Source of the DNA: CAMLIZ01 sp036231905 | GTDB lineage: Bacteria > Pseudomonadota > Gammaproteobacteria > Burkholderiales > Burkholderiaceae_C | Assembly: GCF_036231905.1 (NCBI RefSeq) | Contig: NZ_JAZARE010000006.1 | Coordinates: 124,001 to 188,000, forward strand | DNA length: 64,000 nucleotides | Direction of reading: 5' to 3' | Shown: piece by piece, positions 16,534 to 25,415 of the stretch | Layout of the letters: each line of letters begins with the position of its first letter | How positions within the stretch are numbered: the stretch's first letter is position 1 | Translations under genes and position numbers: made by a program | The notes under the pieces: generated by a model | Told to the model about the DNA's origin: nothing | Seen by the model: the letters and a program-made list of their open reading frames with translations, nothing else | Databases searched by the model: none

Positions 16534-18573
16534 ATGCCCTTCTTCCCCATCGCCCGCTCCACCCTCCGCCTGCTCGTCACCACGCTGGTGACCAGCGTGC
16601 TGGCCGGCAGCGCGCCCGTCGTGCTGGCTCAGCCCGTGAGCGCCGCCGACGCCATCGTGCTGGACGCCCGCGAGGCCTTGCGCAAGCGCGACCGCGACCG
16701 CCTGGCGGCCGATCGTGCGGCGGCCGTCGTGGGCCGCCATCCGCTGGCCTCCTGGGTGGACTACTGGGAGCTCAGCAACCGCCTCTCCGAAGCACAGCAG
16801 CCCGAGCTGGAGGCGTTTTATGCGCGCTGGCCCAACACCTATGTCGAGGACCGGCTGCGCAACGACTGGCTGCTGGAACTCGGCCACCGGCGCGACTGGG
16901 CCAACTTCACGCGCGAGTTCCCGCGCTTCAGGATGAACGACGACCGCGAGGTCACCTGCTACGCGCTGCTCACCGAGCACCTGGCCGGGCGCGACGTCAC
17001 CCAGCAGGCCAAGGCCGCGTGGCGCGCCCAGCGTGACGTGGACGAGGGTTGCAACCTGCTGGCCACCACCATGGTGGAAGCCGGCCGCTTCACGGTGGAC
17101 GATGTCTGGCGCACCGCCCGCCTGGCGATGGAGCTCAACCGCCTGCGGGTGGTGCGTTTTGCCGCCGGCCTCGTGAGCCCGCAGGCTGCTGCCGCGGTGG
17201 GCGAGCTGATCGACGAGCCGGCGCGTTACCTCACGCGCAAGGCCTCGGTGATGGGCCGCACGCAAAGCGAGCTCACCGCGCTGGCGGTGATGCGCATGGC
17301 GTGGAACGACCCCGGCGCGGCCGCCGGCCAGCTTGAACAGCGCTGGCAGCATGCCCTGTCGGCGGAGCTCGCGGGCAACACCTGGGCGGTGGTGGCCAAG
17401 CAGGCCGCCTTCAAGCTGATGCCCGAGGCGGTGCCGTACTACCAGGCTGCCTGGAAGGCCGGCCACAAGCGCGGCGCCACCAGCATCGACTGGACCGACG
17501 ATGCGCTCGCCTGGGGCGTGCGCTCCGCCCTGCGCTCCGCACGCGGCAGCGACCGCTGGCTGCAGGTGCGCCAGATGATCGGTGCCATGAGCCCGGCCGA
17601 GCGCAAGGACCCGGCCTGGGTGTACTGGGAGGCCCGCGCCATCGCCGCGCTCGCCCTGCCCGGCGCAGAGGGTGATGCCGCGCGCGCACAGAGCCGCCAG
17701 CTGCTGGAGTCGATTGCCAGCCCGCTCAGCTTCTACGGCCTGCTGGCCGCCGAGGACATCGGCCTGCCGCTCGCCCTGCCGGACAAACCCACCGCGCTGA
17801 TGCCGGAAGAAGAAGCCCGCGCGCAGCAGCACCCCGGCCTGCAGCGCGCCCTGCTGCTGATCAACATCGGCCTGCGCAACGAAGGTGTGCGCGAATGGAA
17901 TTTCTGGCTGCGCGGCATGAGCGACCGTGAGTTGCTGGCCGCCGCCCAGGTGGCCTGCGACCGCGAGGTGTGGGACCGCTGCATCAACACCAGCGACCGC
18001 ACCCGCGAAGAGGTGGACATCGAGCAGCGCTTTCCCACGCCCTTCCGCAATGACCTGCTGGCCAAGGCGCGCGAGATGGGCATCGACCCGGCCTATGTGT
18101 ACGGCCTGATCCGCCAGGAGTCGCGCTTCGTCACCGACGCCCGCTCCTCGGTGGGCGCCTCCGGCCTGATGCAGGTGATGCCCACCACTGCGCGCTGGAC
18201 CGCCAAGAAGCTCGGCATGCCTTTTTCGCCCGAGATGATCACCGACCGTGACACCAACCTGCGCATCGGCACCGGCTACCTCAAGCTGGTGCTGGACGAC
18301 TTCGGCGGCTCGCAGGCCCTGGCCGCGGCGGCCTACAACGCCGGCCCCACCCGGCCGCGGCGCTGGCGCGAGGGGCCGGTGCTGGAGCCGGCCATCTGGG
18401 CCGAGAACGTGCCCTTCAACGAAACACGCGACTACGTGAAGAAGGTGCTCGCCAACGCCGCGCTGTATGCGGCCGTGCTCACCGGGCAGCCGCCTTCGCT
18501 GAAGGCACGACTGGGGCCGCCCATCGGCCCGCGCGACGCGACGATTCCCGAGCCGGTGCCCGACCTGCCTTGA
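16534..18573 (+). CDS. slt: Soluble lytic murein transglycosylase (Slt70-like)
   Basis: The 679-aa periplasmic enzyme cleaves peptidoglycan glycan strands, forming 1,6-anhydro ends. It begins with a signal peptide (about 1-33, ending PVVLAQP). A long alpha-helical U-shaped domain runs to about 480. The C-terminal SLT domain shows catalytic Glu in LIRQESRF, then GASGLMQVMPTTA, NLRIGTGYL and AAAYNAGP, the standard set. The ATG at 16534 was chosen because it starts the signal peptide; the frame is open upstream. It is not in an evident operon; 154 bp separate it from the LysR gene and hold no clear motif. Confidence 0.95.
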   Translation: MPFFPIARSTLRLLVTTLVTSVLAGSAPVVLAQPVSAADAIVLDAREALRKRDRDRLAADRAAAVVGRHPLASWVDYWELSNRLSEAQQPELEAFYARWPNTYVEDRLRNDWLLELGHRRDWANFTREFPRFRMNDDREVTCYALLTEHLAGRDVTQQAKAAWRAQRDVDEGCNLLATTMVEAGRFTVDDVWRTARLAMELNRLRVVRFAAGLVSPQAAAAVGELIDEPARYLTRKASVMGRTQSELTALAVMRMAWNDPGAAAGQLEQRWQHALSAELAGNTWAVVAKQAAFKLMPEAVPYYQAAWKAGHKRGATSIDWTDDALAWGVRSALRSARGSDRWLQVRQMIGAMSPAERKDPAWVYWEARAIAALALPGAEGDAARAQSRQLLESIASPLSFYGLLAAEDIGLPLALPDKPTALMPEEEARAQQHPGLQRALLLINIGLRNEGVREWNFWLRGMSDRELLAAAQVACDREVWDRCINTSDRTREEVDIEQRFPTPFRNDLLAKAREMGIDPAYVYGLIRQESRFVTDARSSVGASGLMQVMPTTARWTAKKLGMPFSPEMITDRDTNLRIGTGYLKLVLDDFGGSQALAAAAYNAGPTRPRRWREGPVLEPAIWAENVPFNETRDYVKKVLANAALYAAVLTGQPPSLKARLGPPIGPRDATIPEPVPDLP

Positions 18574-18677
18574 TGGTGTGCGGGCGGCATGCCAGCGCTG
18601 CATCGGGTTGTTGCGCATTCGGCATCGGGATGACAGGCGCGCGCCTCTAGCATCTGGGCCTTCTTCCTGGAGGCCCC

Positions 18678-19355
18678 ATGCAGCTCTACTTCGGCAACAA
18701 GAACTATTCGTCCTGGTCCCTGCGGCCCTGGCTGGCGATGCGCCAGCTCGGCATCCCTTTCGATGAGGTGAAGCTGCGGCTGGACTTCAGCGAAGGCTCG
18801 GCTTTCAAGGCCACGCTGGAGCGCATGGGGTCGCCCGGCAAGGTGCCGGTGCTGGTGGACGACGGCTTCGTGGTCTGGGACACCCTGGCCATTGCCGAGT
18901 ACCTGAACGAGCAGTTCCCCGACAAGGCGGTGTGGCCGCGCGGCCTGCGTGAGCGCGCCCGCGCCCGCAGCCTCTGCGCGGAGATGCACTCCGGCTTTTC
19001 GGCGCTGCGCAACCACTGCCCGATGAACATCGAGGCCGACCTGCGCCAGGTCGGCGCGGGGATCTGGGACACCGAGGCCGACGTGCGGCGCGACGTGGCC
19101 CGCATCGAGCAGCTGTGGGGCGAGCAGCTCGCCGCCTCGGGCGGCCCGTTCCTCTTCGGCGAGTTCAGTGCCGCCGACGCCTACTTTGCGCCGGTGGCCA
19201 CGCGCCTGCGCACCTACGGGCTGCCGGTGAGCACCACCACCTCCGCCTACGTGGACCGCATCTTCGCGCTCCCGGCGATGCAGCAGTGGGTGTCGGACGC
19301 GCTGGCGGAGCAGGACTTCCTGGACTTCGACGAGCCGTACCGCAAGAGCCGCTGA
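18678..19355 (+). CDS. Glutathione S-transferase family protein
   Basis: The 225-aa protein starts at an ATG following TCCTGGAGG. The thioredoxin-like N-domain (LYFGNKNYSSWSLRPWLAMRQLGIPF) has the Ser-rich active-site turn of the beta/zeta-like bacterial GSTs. It continues with GSPGKVPVLVDDGFVVWDTLAIAEYLNEQFP, which supplies the cis-Pro and the glutathione gamma-Glu contact. The C-domain is helical, with FGEFSAADAYFAPVATRL. Electrophile detoxification is the generic role; the substrate is unknown. The gene stands alone, 46 bp before cca. Confidence 0.92.
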   Translation: MQLYFGNKNYSSWSLRPWLAMRQLGIPFDEVKLRLDFSEGSAFKATLERMGSPGKVPVLVDDGFVVWDTLAIAEYLNEQFPDKAVWPRGLRERARARSLCAEMHSGFSALRNHCPMNIEADLRQVGAGIWDTEADVRRDVARIEQLWGEQLAASGGPFLFGEFSAADAYFAPVATRLRTYGLPVSTTTSAYVDRIFALPAMQQWVSDALAEQDFLDFDEPYRKSR

Positions 19356-19401
19356 CCTACCCGCCGCGCGCCTGCGCGAGTCGCGCCCCTAAACTGGCGC
19401 G

Positions 19402-20634
19402 ATGAAGGCTTACGTGGTGGGCGGTGCGGTGCGGGACGAGTTGCTCGGGCGGCCCGCCAGCGACCGCGACTGGGTGGTGGTGGGCAGCACGCCCGACGAG
19501 ATGCTGGCCGCCGGCTTCCTGCCGGTGGGCCGCGACTTCCCGGTCTTCCTGCACCCGACCACCCGCGAGGAGTACGCCTTGGCCCGCACCGAGCGCAAGA
19601 GCGCACCGGGCTACCGCGGTTTCGTGGTGCATGCCGACCCCAGCGTCACGCTGGAAGACGACCTGCGACGCCGCGACCTGACCATCAACGCGATGGCGCG
19701 CGACGAAGCCGGCGCGCTGGTGGACCCCTTCGGCGGCGCCGCCGACCTGCGGGCGCGGGTGCTGCGCCATGTGTCCGAGGCGTTTGTCGAAGACCCGGTG
19801 CGCATCCTGCGGCTGGCGCGTTTCGCCGCCCGCTTCGCCGACTTCGAGGTGGCCGGCGAGACGATGGCGTTGATGCGCCAGATGGTGGCCGATGGCGAGG
19901 TGGACGCGCTGGTGCCCGAGCGGGTGTGGCAGGAGCTCTCGCGCGGCCTGATGGAAGATCGGCCGAGCCGCATGTTCGAGGTGCTGCGCGAGTGCGGGGC
20001 ACTCGCCGTGCTGCTGCCCGAGGTGGACCGGCTGTGGGGCGTGCCGCAGCCGCCCGCCCACCACCCCGAGGTGGACACCGGCGTGCACCTGATGATGGTG
20101 CTGGACATGTCGGCCCAGCTGAAGGCGCCGCTGGAGGTGCGTTTCGCCTGCCTGTGCCACGACCTCGGCAAAGGCACCACGCCGGCCGACGTGCTGCCCC
20201 GCCACCTGGGCCACGAGGGCCGCAGTGCGAAGTTGCTGGCGCAGGTGTGCGACCGCTGGAAGGTGCCGCTCGCCTGCCGCGAGCTGGCCGACGTGGTGGC
20301 GCGCGAACACGGCAACGTGCACCGCAGCGAGGAGCTCAACGCCGGCGCCTTGATGCGGCTGCTGGAGCGCTGCGACGCGCTGCGCCGGCCCGAGCGCTTC
20401 GAGCAGGCGCTGCTGGCCTGCGAGTGCGATGCGCGCGGCCGGCTGGGGCTGGAAGATCGCCCTTATCCGCAGCGTGAGCGCCTGAGGGCTGCGCTGCGTT
20501 GTGCGCAATCGGTGGACGCGGCCGCCATCGCGGTGGCGGCGGTGGAGCGCGGCTGGTACGGCCCCAAGATCGGCGACGCGGTGCGCAGCGCCCGGGTGGA
20601 CGCCATCGCGAGCGGCATGGGCCTCGCGCGCTGA
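19402..20634 (+). CDS. cca: Multifunctional CCA tRNA nucleotidyltransferase
   Basis: The enzyme adds or repairs the 3' CCA of tRNA. The 410-aa product begins YVVGGAVRDELLG, followed by the metal DxD in SDRDW. The RRDLTINAM block gives nucleotide selection. The HD phosphohydrolase domain shows HHPEVDTGVHLMMVL and CHDLGKGTTP, matching the E. coli-type enzyme with phosphatase and 2',3'-cyclic phosphodiesterase activity. It ends 7 bp before the stop of the convergent methyltransferase gene, leaving no terminator between them. Confidence 0.97.
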   Translation: MKAYVVGGAVRDELLGRPASDRDWVVVGSTPDEMLAAGFLPVGRDFPVFLHPTTREEYALARTERKSAPGYRGFVVHADPSVTLEDDLRRRDLTINAMARDEAGALVDPFGGAADLRARVLRHVSEAFVEDPVRILRLARFAARFADFEVAGETMALMRQMVADGEVDALVPERVWQELSRGLMEDRPSRMFEVLRECGALAVLLPEVDRLWGVPQPPAHHPEVDTGVHLMMVLDMSAQLKAPLEVRFACLCHDLGKGTTPADVLPRHLGHEGRSAKLLAQVCDRWKVPLACRELADVVAREHGNVHRSEELNAGALMRLLERCDALRRPERFEQALLACECDARGRLGLEDRPYPQRERLRAALRCAQSVDAAAIAVAAVERGWYGPKIGDAVRSARVDAIASGMGLAR

Positions 20635-20640
20635 AGCCCG

Positions 20641-21741
20641 TCAGAGCCGGTGGCTGCGGTCGCCGGCCGCAAAGCCGATGGCGTCGAAACGGCAGCCCTT
20701 GGCAAAACCGATCACCTTGAAGAGCTCGCCCATCTCGTGTTCGGCGATCAGCTTGTGCGCCGCTGAAGCGGTGCGCACGTCGGCGCCCTGCAGCAGCTCG
20801 GCCAGGCCGCAGTTGATGAGGAAGCGGCCCTGCGAGGTGTAGCCCAGCACGTCCAGCCCGGCCGCCTGCCCCGCCAGCGCGATGCCGGTGAAATTGACGT
20901 GGGCGGTGATGTCCTTCAGCCCCAGGTCCACCAGCGGGTCGGTGTCGGCCTGGTGCGCCCGGTGGCACATCAGCGTGCCGCCGGTGCGCTGCGGGTGGTA
21001 GTACTCGTCTTCCGGGAAGCCGTAATCCATGAAGAAGGCGGCGCCCTGCTGCAGGTGCTCGGCCAGGGTGGTGATGAAGGCTTCGGCTTGGCGGTGCACC
21101 TCGGTCACCGTGCCGGGCAGGAAGGGCCCGTCCACCGGCGGCCGCAGCGCGGTGGAGCGGTCGGACCAGGCAAACCCGTCCCCCTGCGCCACCACGCCGC
21201 GCTCCAGCCAGTGTTCACCGGTCCAGTGCAGCAGCGTGACCGGCATCGCGTCCAGCACCTCGTTGCCGACCACCACGCCGCGCAAGGCAGTGGGCAGCGT
21301 GTCGGCCCACTGCACCCGCTGGCCAAAAGCGGCCAGGCGCTCCTGCTGGCGCTGGCGCAGCGCCCCCGAGAGATCGACGATGGTGTAGCGCCGCACCCGG
21401 TCGCCCAGCGCCTGCAGCAGCTGCTCGGCCAGCGCGCCGGAGCCGGCGCCAAATTCCCACAGCTCGTCGGTGCCGCTGGCTTCCAGCGCCTGCGCCACCT
21501 GGCGCGCCAGCGCCCGGGCGAACAGTGGAGAGAGCTCCGGCGCGGTCACGAAGTCGCTGCCCGACGACGGCATCCAGCCGAACTTGCGGCTGCCGTTGGC
21601 GTAGTAGCCCAGGCCCGGCGTGTACAGCACCAGCGCCATGAAGCGGTCGAACGGCAGCCAGCCGCCGGCCGCCGACAAGGCCGTCCGCAGCTGCGCCGCC
21701 AGGGCGGCCGATACACTGTCGGGTTCGTCGTCCTTGTGCAT
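20641..21741 (-). CDS. MidA/NDUFAF7-family SAM-dependent methyltransferase
   Basis: The 366-aa protein matches the SAM methyltransferase family that includes mitochondrial NDUFAF7, which methylates an arginine of complex I. Conserved blocks are FMALVLYTPGLGYYANG, GSDFVTAPELSPLFAR, WEFGAGSGALAEQLL (SAM motif I), VVGNEVLDAMPV and FFMDYGFPEDEYYHPQR. The bacterial target is unknown. Its ATG is only 18 bp from the divergent SDR start, and no ribosome site is visible, which suggests a very short leader or leaderless mRNA. Confidence 0.9.
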   Translation of the reverse strand: MHKDDEPDSVSAALAAQLRTALSAAGGWLPFDRFMALVLYTPGLGYYANGSRKFGWMPSSGSDFVTAPELSPLFARALARQVAQALEASGTDELWEFGAGSGALAEQLLQALGDRVRRYTIVDLSGALRQRQQERLAAFGQRVQWADTLPTALRGVVVGNEVLDAMPVTLLHWTGEHWLERGVVAQGDGFAWSDRSTALRPPVDGPFLPGTVTEVHRQAEAFITTLAEHLQQGAAFFMDYGFPEDEYYHPQRTGGTLMCHRAHQADTDPLVDLGLKDITAHVNFTGIALAGQAAGLDVLGYTSQGRFLINCGLAELLQGADVRTASAAHKLIAEHEMGELFKVIGFAKGCRFDAIGFAAGDRSHRL

Positions 21742-21759
21742 CGCGGCATTGTAGAAACC

Positions 21760-22536
21760 ATGGCTTCCCGTCCCGTGGCCCTCGTCACCGGCGCCGCCCG
21801 CCGGCTGGGGCGTGCCATTGCGCTGGAGCTGGGCGCGCACGGCTGGGACGTGGCGGTGCACTACCGCGGCTCCCAGGCCGACGCCGAAGCCACCGTGGCG
21901 CAGCTGCGCACCGGCGGTGCGAATGCGGCTGCCATCGCCGCGGACCTGGCCGACGAATCCGCCTGCCAGGCGCTGCTGCCGGCGGTGGTGCAGCAGTTGG
22001 GCCGGGCCGATGCCGTGGTCAACAGCGCCTCCACCTTCGAACACGACGGCATCGACAGCTTCAGTTACGACGCGATGGACCGCCACTGGCGCGCCAATAC
22101 CGCGCCGGCCATCGTGCTGGCGCGTGCGCTGCATGCGCACCTGCAGCCACGCGGCGGGTGGGGTTGCGTGGTGAACCTGCTGGACCAGAAACTCTGGAAT
22201 CCGAATCCGGACCACCTGTCCTACACGCTGTCGAAGGCGGCGCTGGAAAGTGCCACCCCCCTGCTGGCCCAGGCGCTGGCGCCGGTGCTGCGGGTGTGCG
22301 GCGTGGCGCCCGGCATCACCTTACCCTCCGGCCCGATGAACGAGGCCGAATTCCAGGCCGCCCACCGCATGACGCCCCTTGAACGTTCGTCCACGCCCGA
22401 CGACGTGGCCCGCGCCGTGCGCTTCCTGCTCGAATCCCCCGCCATCACCGGCACCACCCTGCTGGTCGACGGCGGCCAGCACCTGACGCGCCAGCCGCGC
22501 GATGTGTACTTCCTGGCGTCCAGCGCCAAGGACTGA
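21760..22536 (+). CDS. SDR oxidoreductase, pteridine reductase-like
   Basis: The 258-aa Rossmann protein has the cofactor loop TGAARRLGRAIA, the TGX3RxG form seen in pteridine reductases rather than the common TGxxxGxG. It has NSAST and the YTLSK catalytic Tyr/Lys pair, with LDQK at the usual Ser position, so Asp rather than Ser precedes, as in PTR1-like enzymes. Placed 3 bp before folB, it probably reduces dihydrobiopterin or dihydrofolate-like pterins (FolM-like). No ribosome site precedes the ATG, and the start is 18 bp from the divergent methyltransferase start. Confidence 0.85.
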   Translation: MASRPVALVTGAARRLGRAIALELGAHGWDVAVHYRGSQADAEATVAQLRTGGANAAAIAADLADESACQALLPAVVQQLGRADAVVNSASTFEHDGIDSFSYDAMDRHWRANTAPAIVLARALHAHLQPRGGWGCVVNLLDQKLWNPNPDHLSYTLSKAALESATPLLAQALAPVLRVCGVAPGITLPSGPMNEAEFQAAHRMTPLERSSTPDDVARAVRFLLESPAITGTTLLVDGGQHLTRQPRDVYFLASSAKD

Positions 22537-22539
22537 CCC

Positions 22540-22932
22540 ATGTCCAGCCCGCTCCACCTGCCCAGTCTCATCGACTGCCGGCGCCTGTTTTTGCGCAACT
22601 ACGAGGTCTGGATCAACATCGGCGTGCACGACTTCGAAAAGCGCGGCGAGCAGCGTGTGCTGATCAACGTGGACCTGTTCATCCCGCTCGCGAAATCCAC
22701 GCCCAGGGAGGACGAACTGCACGAGGTGGTGGACTACGACTTCATGCGCCGCAGCATCGCCGAGCGGGTGAAACAAGGCCACATCCACCTGCAGGAAACC
22801 CTGTGCGACGACGTGCTGGCGCTGATGCTGGCGCATCCTTCGGTCAAGGCGGCGCGGGTGTCGACCGAAAAGCCGGACGTGTACCCCGACTGCGATGCCG
22901 TGGGCGTGGAAGTCTTCGGGATGAAGGATTGA
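22540..22932 (+). CDS. folB: Dihydroneopterin aldolase
   Basis: The 130-aa product has the FolB size and pattern: LFLRNYEVWINIGVHDFEKRGEQRVLINVDLF near the start with the substrate Glu, then a central VVDYDFMR block and a terminal ARVSTEKPDVYPDCDAVGVEV. It converts dihydroneopterin to 6-hydroxymethyl-dihydropterin for folate synthesis. It lies 3 bp after the pteridine reductase-like SDR and 5 bp before ttcA, so the three are co-transcribed. The family also includes epimerase activity, which is not distinguishable here. Confidence 0.92.
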   Translation: MSSPLHLPSLIDCRRLFLRNYEVWINIGVHDFEKRGEQRVLINVDLFIPLAKSTPREDELHEVVDYDFMRRSIAERVKQGHIHLQETLCDDVLALMLAHPSVKAARVSTEKPDVYPDCDAVGVEVFGMKD

Positions 22933-22937
22933 GCGAG

Positions 22938-23858
22938 ATGAGCGCAGTACTGAACGACGACACCGCCGCGGCCGACAAGAAGGCCGCCTTCGAGGCCAAC
23001 AAGCTCAGCAAGCGCCTGCACCGGCAGGTCGGCCAGGCGATCGCCGACTTCAACATGATCGAGGACGGCGACAAGGTGATGGTGTGCCTGTCCGGTGGCA
23101 AGGACAGCTACGCCCTGCTGGACGTGCTGATGAACCTGCGCCAGCGCGCGCCCATCCGCTTCGAGATCGTGGCGGTGAACCTGGACCAGAAGCAGCCGGG
23201 TTTCCCGGAAGAAGTGCTGCCCAACTACCTGCGCAGCCTGGGCGTGCCCTTCCACATCGAGAACCAGGACACCTACTCCATCGTCAAGCGCCTCATCCCC
23301 GAGGGCAAGACGATGTGCAGCCTGTGCTCGCGCCTGCGCCGCGGCATCCTCTACCGCGTGGCCGGGGAGCTGGGTGCCACCAAGATCGCACTGGGCCACC
23401 ACCGCGACGACATGCTGCAGACGCTGTTCATGAACATGTTCTTCGGCAGCCGCCTGAAGGGCATGCCGCCCAAGCTGGTGAGCGACGACGGCAAGAACAT
23501 CATCATCCGGCCGCTGGCCTACGTGGCCGAGACCGACCTGGAGAAGTGGGCCGCGCACCGGCAGTTCCCGATCATTCCCTGCACCCTGTGCGGCAGCCAG
23601 GAGAACCTGCAGCGGGTGCAGATCAAGCAGATGCTGCGCGAGTGGGACCGCAAGTTTCCCGGCCGCGTGGACAACATGTTCACCGCGATGGGCAACATCG
23701 TGCCCTCGCACCTGATGGACCGGAACCTTTACCCTTTCACCACGCTCAAAACCACAGGCGTGGCCGATCCGTCGGGCGACAAGGCATTCGACGACGATGA
23801 CACAGGCTGTGCCCCGGCGGCGCCGGCCGTTGTCCAGTTGAAGCTGCACGACGACTGA
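22938..23858 (+). CDS. ttcA: tRNA 2-thiocytidine(32) synthetase
   Basis: The 306-aa enzyme uses ATP and a 4Fe-4S cluster to thiolate C32 in certain tRNAs. It carries the PP-loop CLSGGKDSYALL, the CxxC pair MCSLCSRLRRG and a third cysteine in PCTLCGSQEN, plus LGHHRDDMLQTLFMNMF. Start ATG at 22938 is in GAGCGAGATG, five bases after the folB stop. The last 35 residues are acidic and Ala-rich, probably disordered. It is third gene of the SDR-folB-ttcA unit. Confidence 0.97.
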   Translation: MSAVLNDDTAAADKKAAFEANKLSKRLHRQVGQAIADFNMIEDGDKVMVCLSGGKDSYALLDVLMNLRQRAPIRFEIVAVNLDQKQPGFPEEVLPNYLRSLGVPFHIENQDTYSIVKRLIPEGKTMCSLCSRLRRGILYRVAGELGATKIALGHHRDDMLQTLFMNMFFGSRLKGMPPKLVSDDGKNIIIRPLAYVAETDLEKWAAHRQFPIIPCTLCGSQENLQRVQIKQMLREWDRKFPGRVDNMFTAMGNIVPSHLMDRNLYPFTTLKTTGVADPSGDKAFDDDDTGCAPAAPAVVQLKLHDD

Positions 23859-23889
23859 CGCCGCCGCCTTGTTTGCCGGAGGTTGTGTG

Positions 23890-24486
23890 ATGCGACGCCT
23901 TGCTCCCCTTGTCCTGGCCCTGGCACTGGCCGGATGCGCCGGAATGAACTCCGTCACCAGCGACGTGGCCACCTTTGGCGAGTGGCCGGCCGGCCGCCCG
24001 CCCGGCAGCTTCACCATCGAGCGCCTGCCGTCGCAGCAGGCGCGCGGCGCCCAGCAGGACACGTTGGAAGCCGCCGCCCGCAGCGCGCTGGAGCAGGCCG
24101 GCTTCAAGCCGGCCACCGACGCCGCCAGCGCCGACGTGGTGGTGCAGATCGGCGCCCGCGTCACCCGCACCGACTTCACCCCCTGGGACGACCCGCTGTG
24201 GTGGCGCTGGGGTGGCAACTACTGGCGCCGCCCGGGCTACTACTGGCGGCCGGGCTGGGGCTTCCCGCCGCAGTACGAAAGCCAGTACGACCAGGAAGTG
24301 GGCCTGCTGATCCGCGACCGCCGCACTGGATCGCCACTGTACGAGGCACGCGCCAGCAACGAGTCGCGCACGCAGGCAAGCACCGCCGCCTTGGGCGCCA
24401 TGTTTCAGGCCGCGCTGAAGGACTTCCCCAACGCCGTGCCGCAGGCACACCGCGTGCAGGTGCAGCTGGCGCCGCAGGCGCAGTGA
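23890..24486 (+). CDS. DUF4136 lipoprotein
   Basis: The 198-aa protein begins at ATG 23890 after GGAGG with 7-base spacing. The lipoprotein signal (MRRLAPLVLALALAGC) has the lipobox cysteine at residue 16. The body fits DUF4136: FTIERLPSQQ, repeated paired Trp/Tyr in WWRWGGNYWRRPGYYW, then YESQYDQEVGLLIRDRRTG and ESRTQAS. The function is unknown; it is likely outer-membrane anchored. It is convergent with the DUF6279 lipoprotein, 9 bp apart. Confidence 0.88.
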   Translation: MRRLAPLVLALALAGCAGMNSVTSDVATFGEWPAGRPPGSFTIERLPSQQARGAQQDTLEAAARSALEQAGFKPATDAASADVVVQIGARVTRTDFTPWDDPLWWRWGGNYWRRPGYYWRPGWGFPPQYESQYDQEVGLLIRDRRTGSPLYEARASNESRTQASTAALGAMFQAALKDFPNAVPQAHRVQVQLAPQAQ

Positions 24487-24495
24487 GGCCGGGCC

Positions 24496-25401
24496 TCAGC
24501 GTGGCGCTGCGTTGAGCGCCCGCACGTCGTCTTCCCAGCGCTTGAGCTTGCGCTGCGCATACTGGCGCTGCGCCGGGCTCATGGTGTTGTGCACCTGGGC
24601 TGCAAAAGCGCAGTTGTAGTCCCACACCCGCTGCTGCTGCGGCCGGTAGGCCTCGCGGGGCGACTGCTCCACATGCTGCGCCACCTGGCGCAGCGCGGCC
24701 TGCGCCTGCCCCAGCAGCGCGGCCGGTTCGGCACGGGCCGCCTTGGCGGCCTGCAGCTGGCGCAGCGCCTGCAGCACCTCCTGCTGCACCAGCCGGCGTT
24801 CGGCCAGCCAGAGCTCCGGGTCGTAGGGCGAGGCAGACACCGCCTGCACGATGCGCTGGTGCTGGGCATCGTCCACCGAGCCGTACACCAGCTCGAAACG
24901 CTCCACCGCCTTCTTCACGTTGGCCTTGATGCGGTCCTCGCGGCGCGGCCCCATGAACTCGTCGCGGTACTTGGCGTTGTTCTTCTCGAACTTCTTCTCC
25001 AGGTGCTTCAGTTGCTCCGGCGTGAGCGTGAGCGCCACCTCCGCCAGCGAGGGCACGGCATGGTCGTAGGCCAGCATGGTGCGGCGCTTGACCTCCTGCG
25101 CCATGCCGCACATCGCCTGCGGCGTGAGCACCGGGTCCAGCACCTGGGTCTGGGCGCGCTGCAGCAGCTGGGCGTAATCGGGCAGCTGATCCTGCCGGTT
25201 CCACTGGAACCACTGGTCGATGAGCTGGCGCACACGCGGCGCCTGGTCGTCGTCGAAGTCGACATAACCGTCCATCCACCAGTACAGCAGGGTGGGCCCC
25301 TGGTTGTAGGTGATCTTCAGCGCCACGCTGCAACCCGCCACCAGCGCCAACATCACCATGGCCGCACCGATAATCCAGCGTCTGAACAAGGATCCCTGCA
25401 T
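24496..25401 (-). CDS. DUF6279 lipoprotein
   Basis: The 301-aa protein has a lipoprotein signal MQGSLFRRWIIGAAMVMLALVAGC, with Cys at residue 24. The mature part is helical, with YNQGPTLLYWWMDGYVDFDDDQAPRVR near the N-terminus and several charged heptad-like stretches (TPEQLKHLEKKFEKNNAKYRDEF). This matches DUF6279, of unknown function. The start ATG is preceded by CTGGAG on the minus strand. That ATG overlaps the glmU ATG on the opposite strand by two bases (25400-25401), so each ribosome site lies in the other gene. Confidence 0.85.
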   Translation of the reverse strand: MQGSLFRRWIIGAAMVMLALVAGCSVALKITYNQGPTLLYWWMDGYVDFDDDQAPRVRQLIDQWFQWNRQDQLPDYAQLLQRAQTQVLDPVLTPQAMCGMAQEVKRRTMLAYDHAVPSLAEVALTLTPEQLKHLEKKFEKNNAKYRDEFMGPRREDRIKANVKKAVERFELVYGSVDDAQHQRIVQAVSASPYDPELWLAERRLVQQEVLQALRQLQAAKAARAEPAALLGQAQAALRQVAQHVEQSPREAYRPQQQRVWDYNCAFAAQVHNTMSPAQRQYAQRKLKRWEDDVRALNAAPR

Positions 25402-25415
25402 GTCGCTCCAGATCG
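25385..25415. promoter_or_regulatory. Overlapping divergent start codons of glmU and DUF6279 gene
   Basis: The palindrome CATG at 25399-25402 holds two starts: ATG 25400-25402 for glmU on plus and ATG 25401-25399 on minus. AAGGA upstream of glmU lies within the lipoprotein codons, and CTGGAG for the lipoprotein lies within glmU codons 2-5. Promoters must therefore be inside the opposing genes. Confidence 0.75.

Noticed and set aside
16129..18618. An 829-codon minus-strand frame opposite the lytic transglycosylase gene
   Set aside because: The plus-strand product has all Slt domain motifs and a signal peptide; the minus frame is composition-driven.
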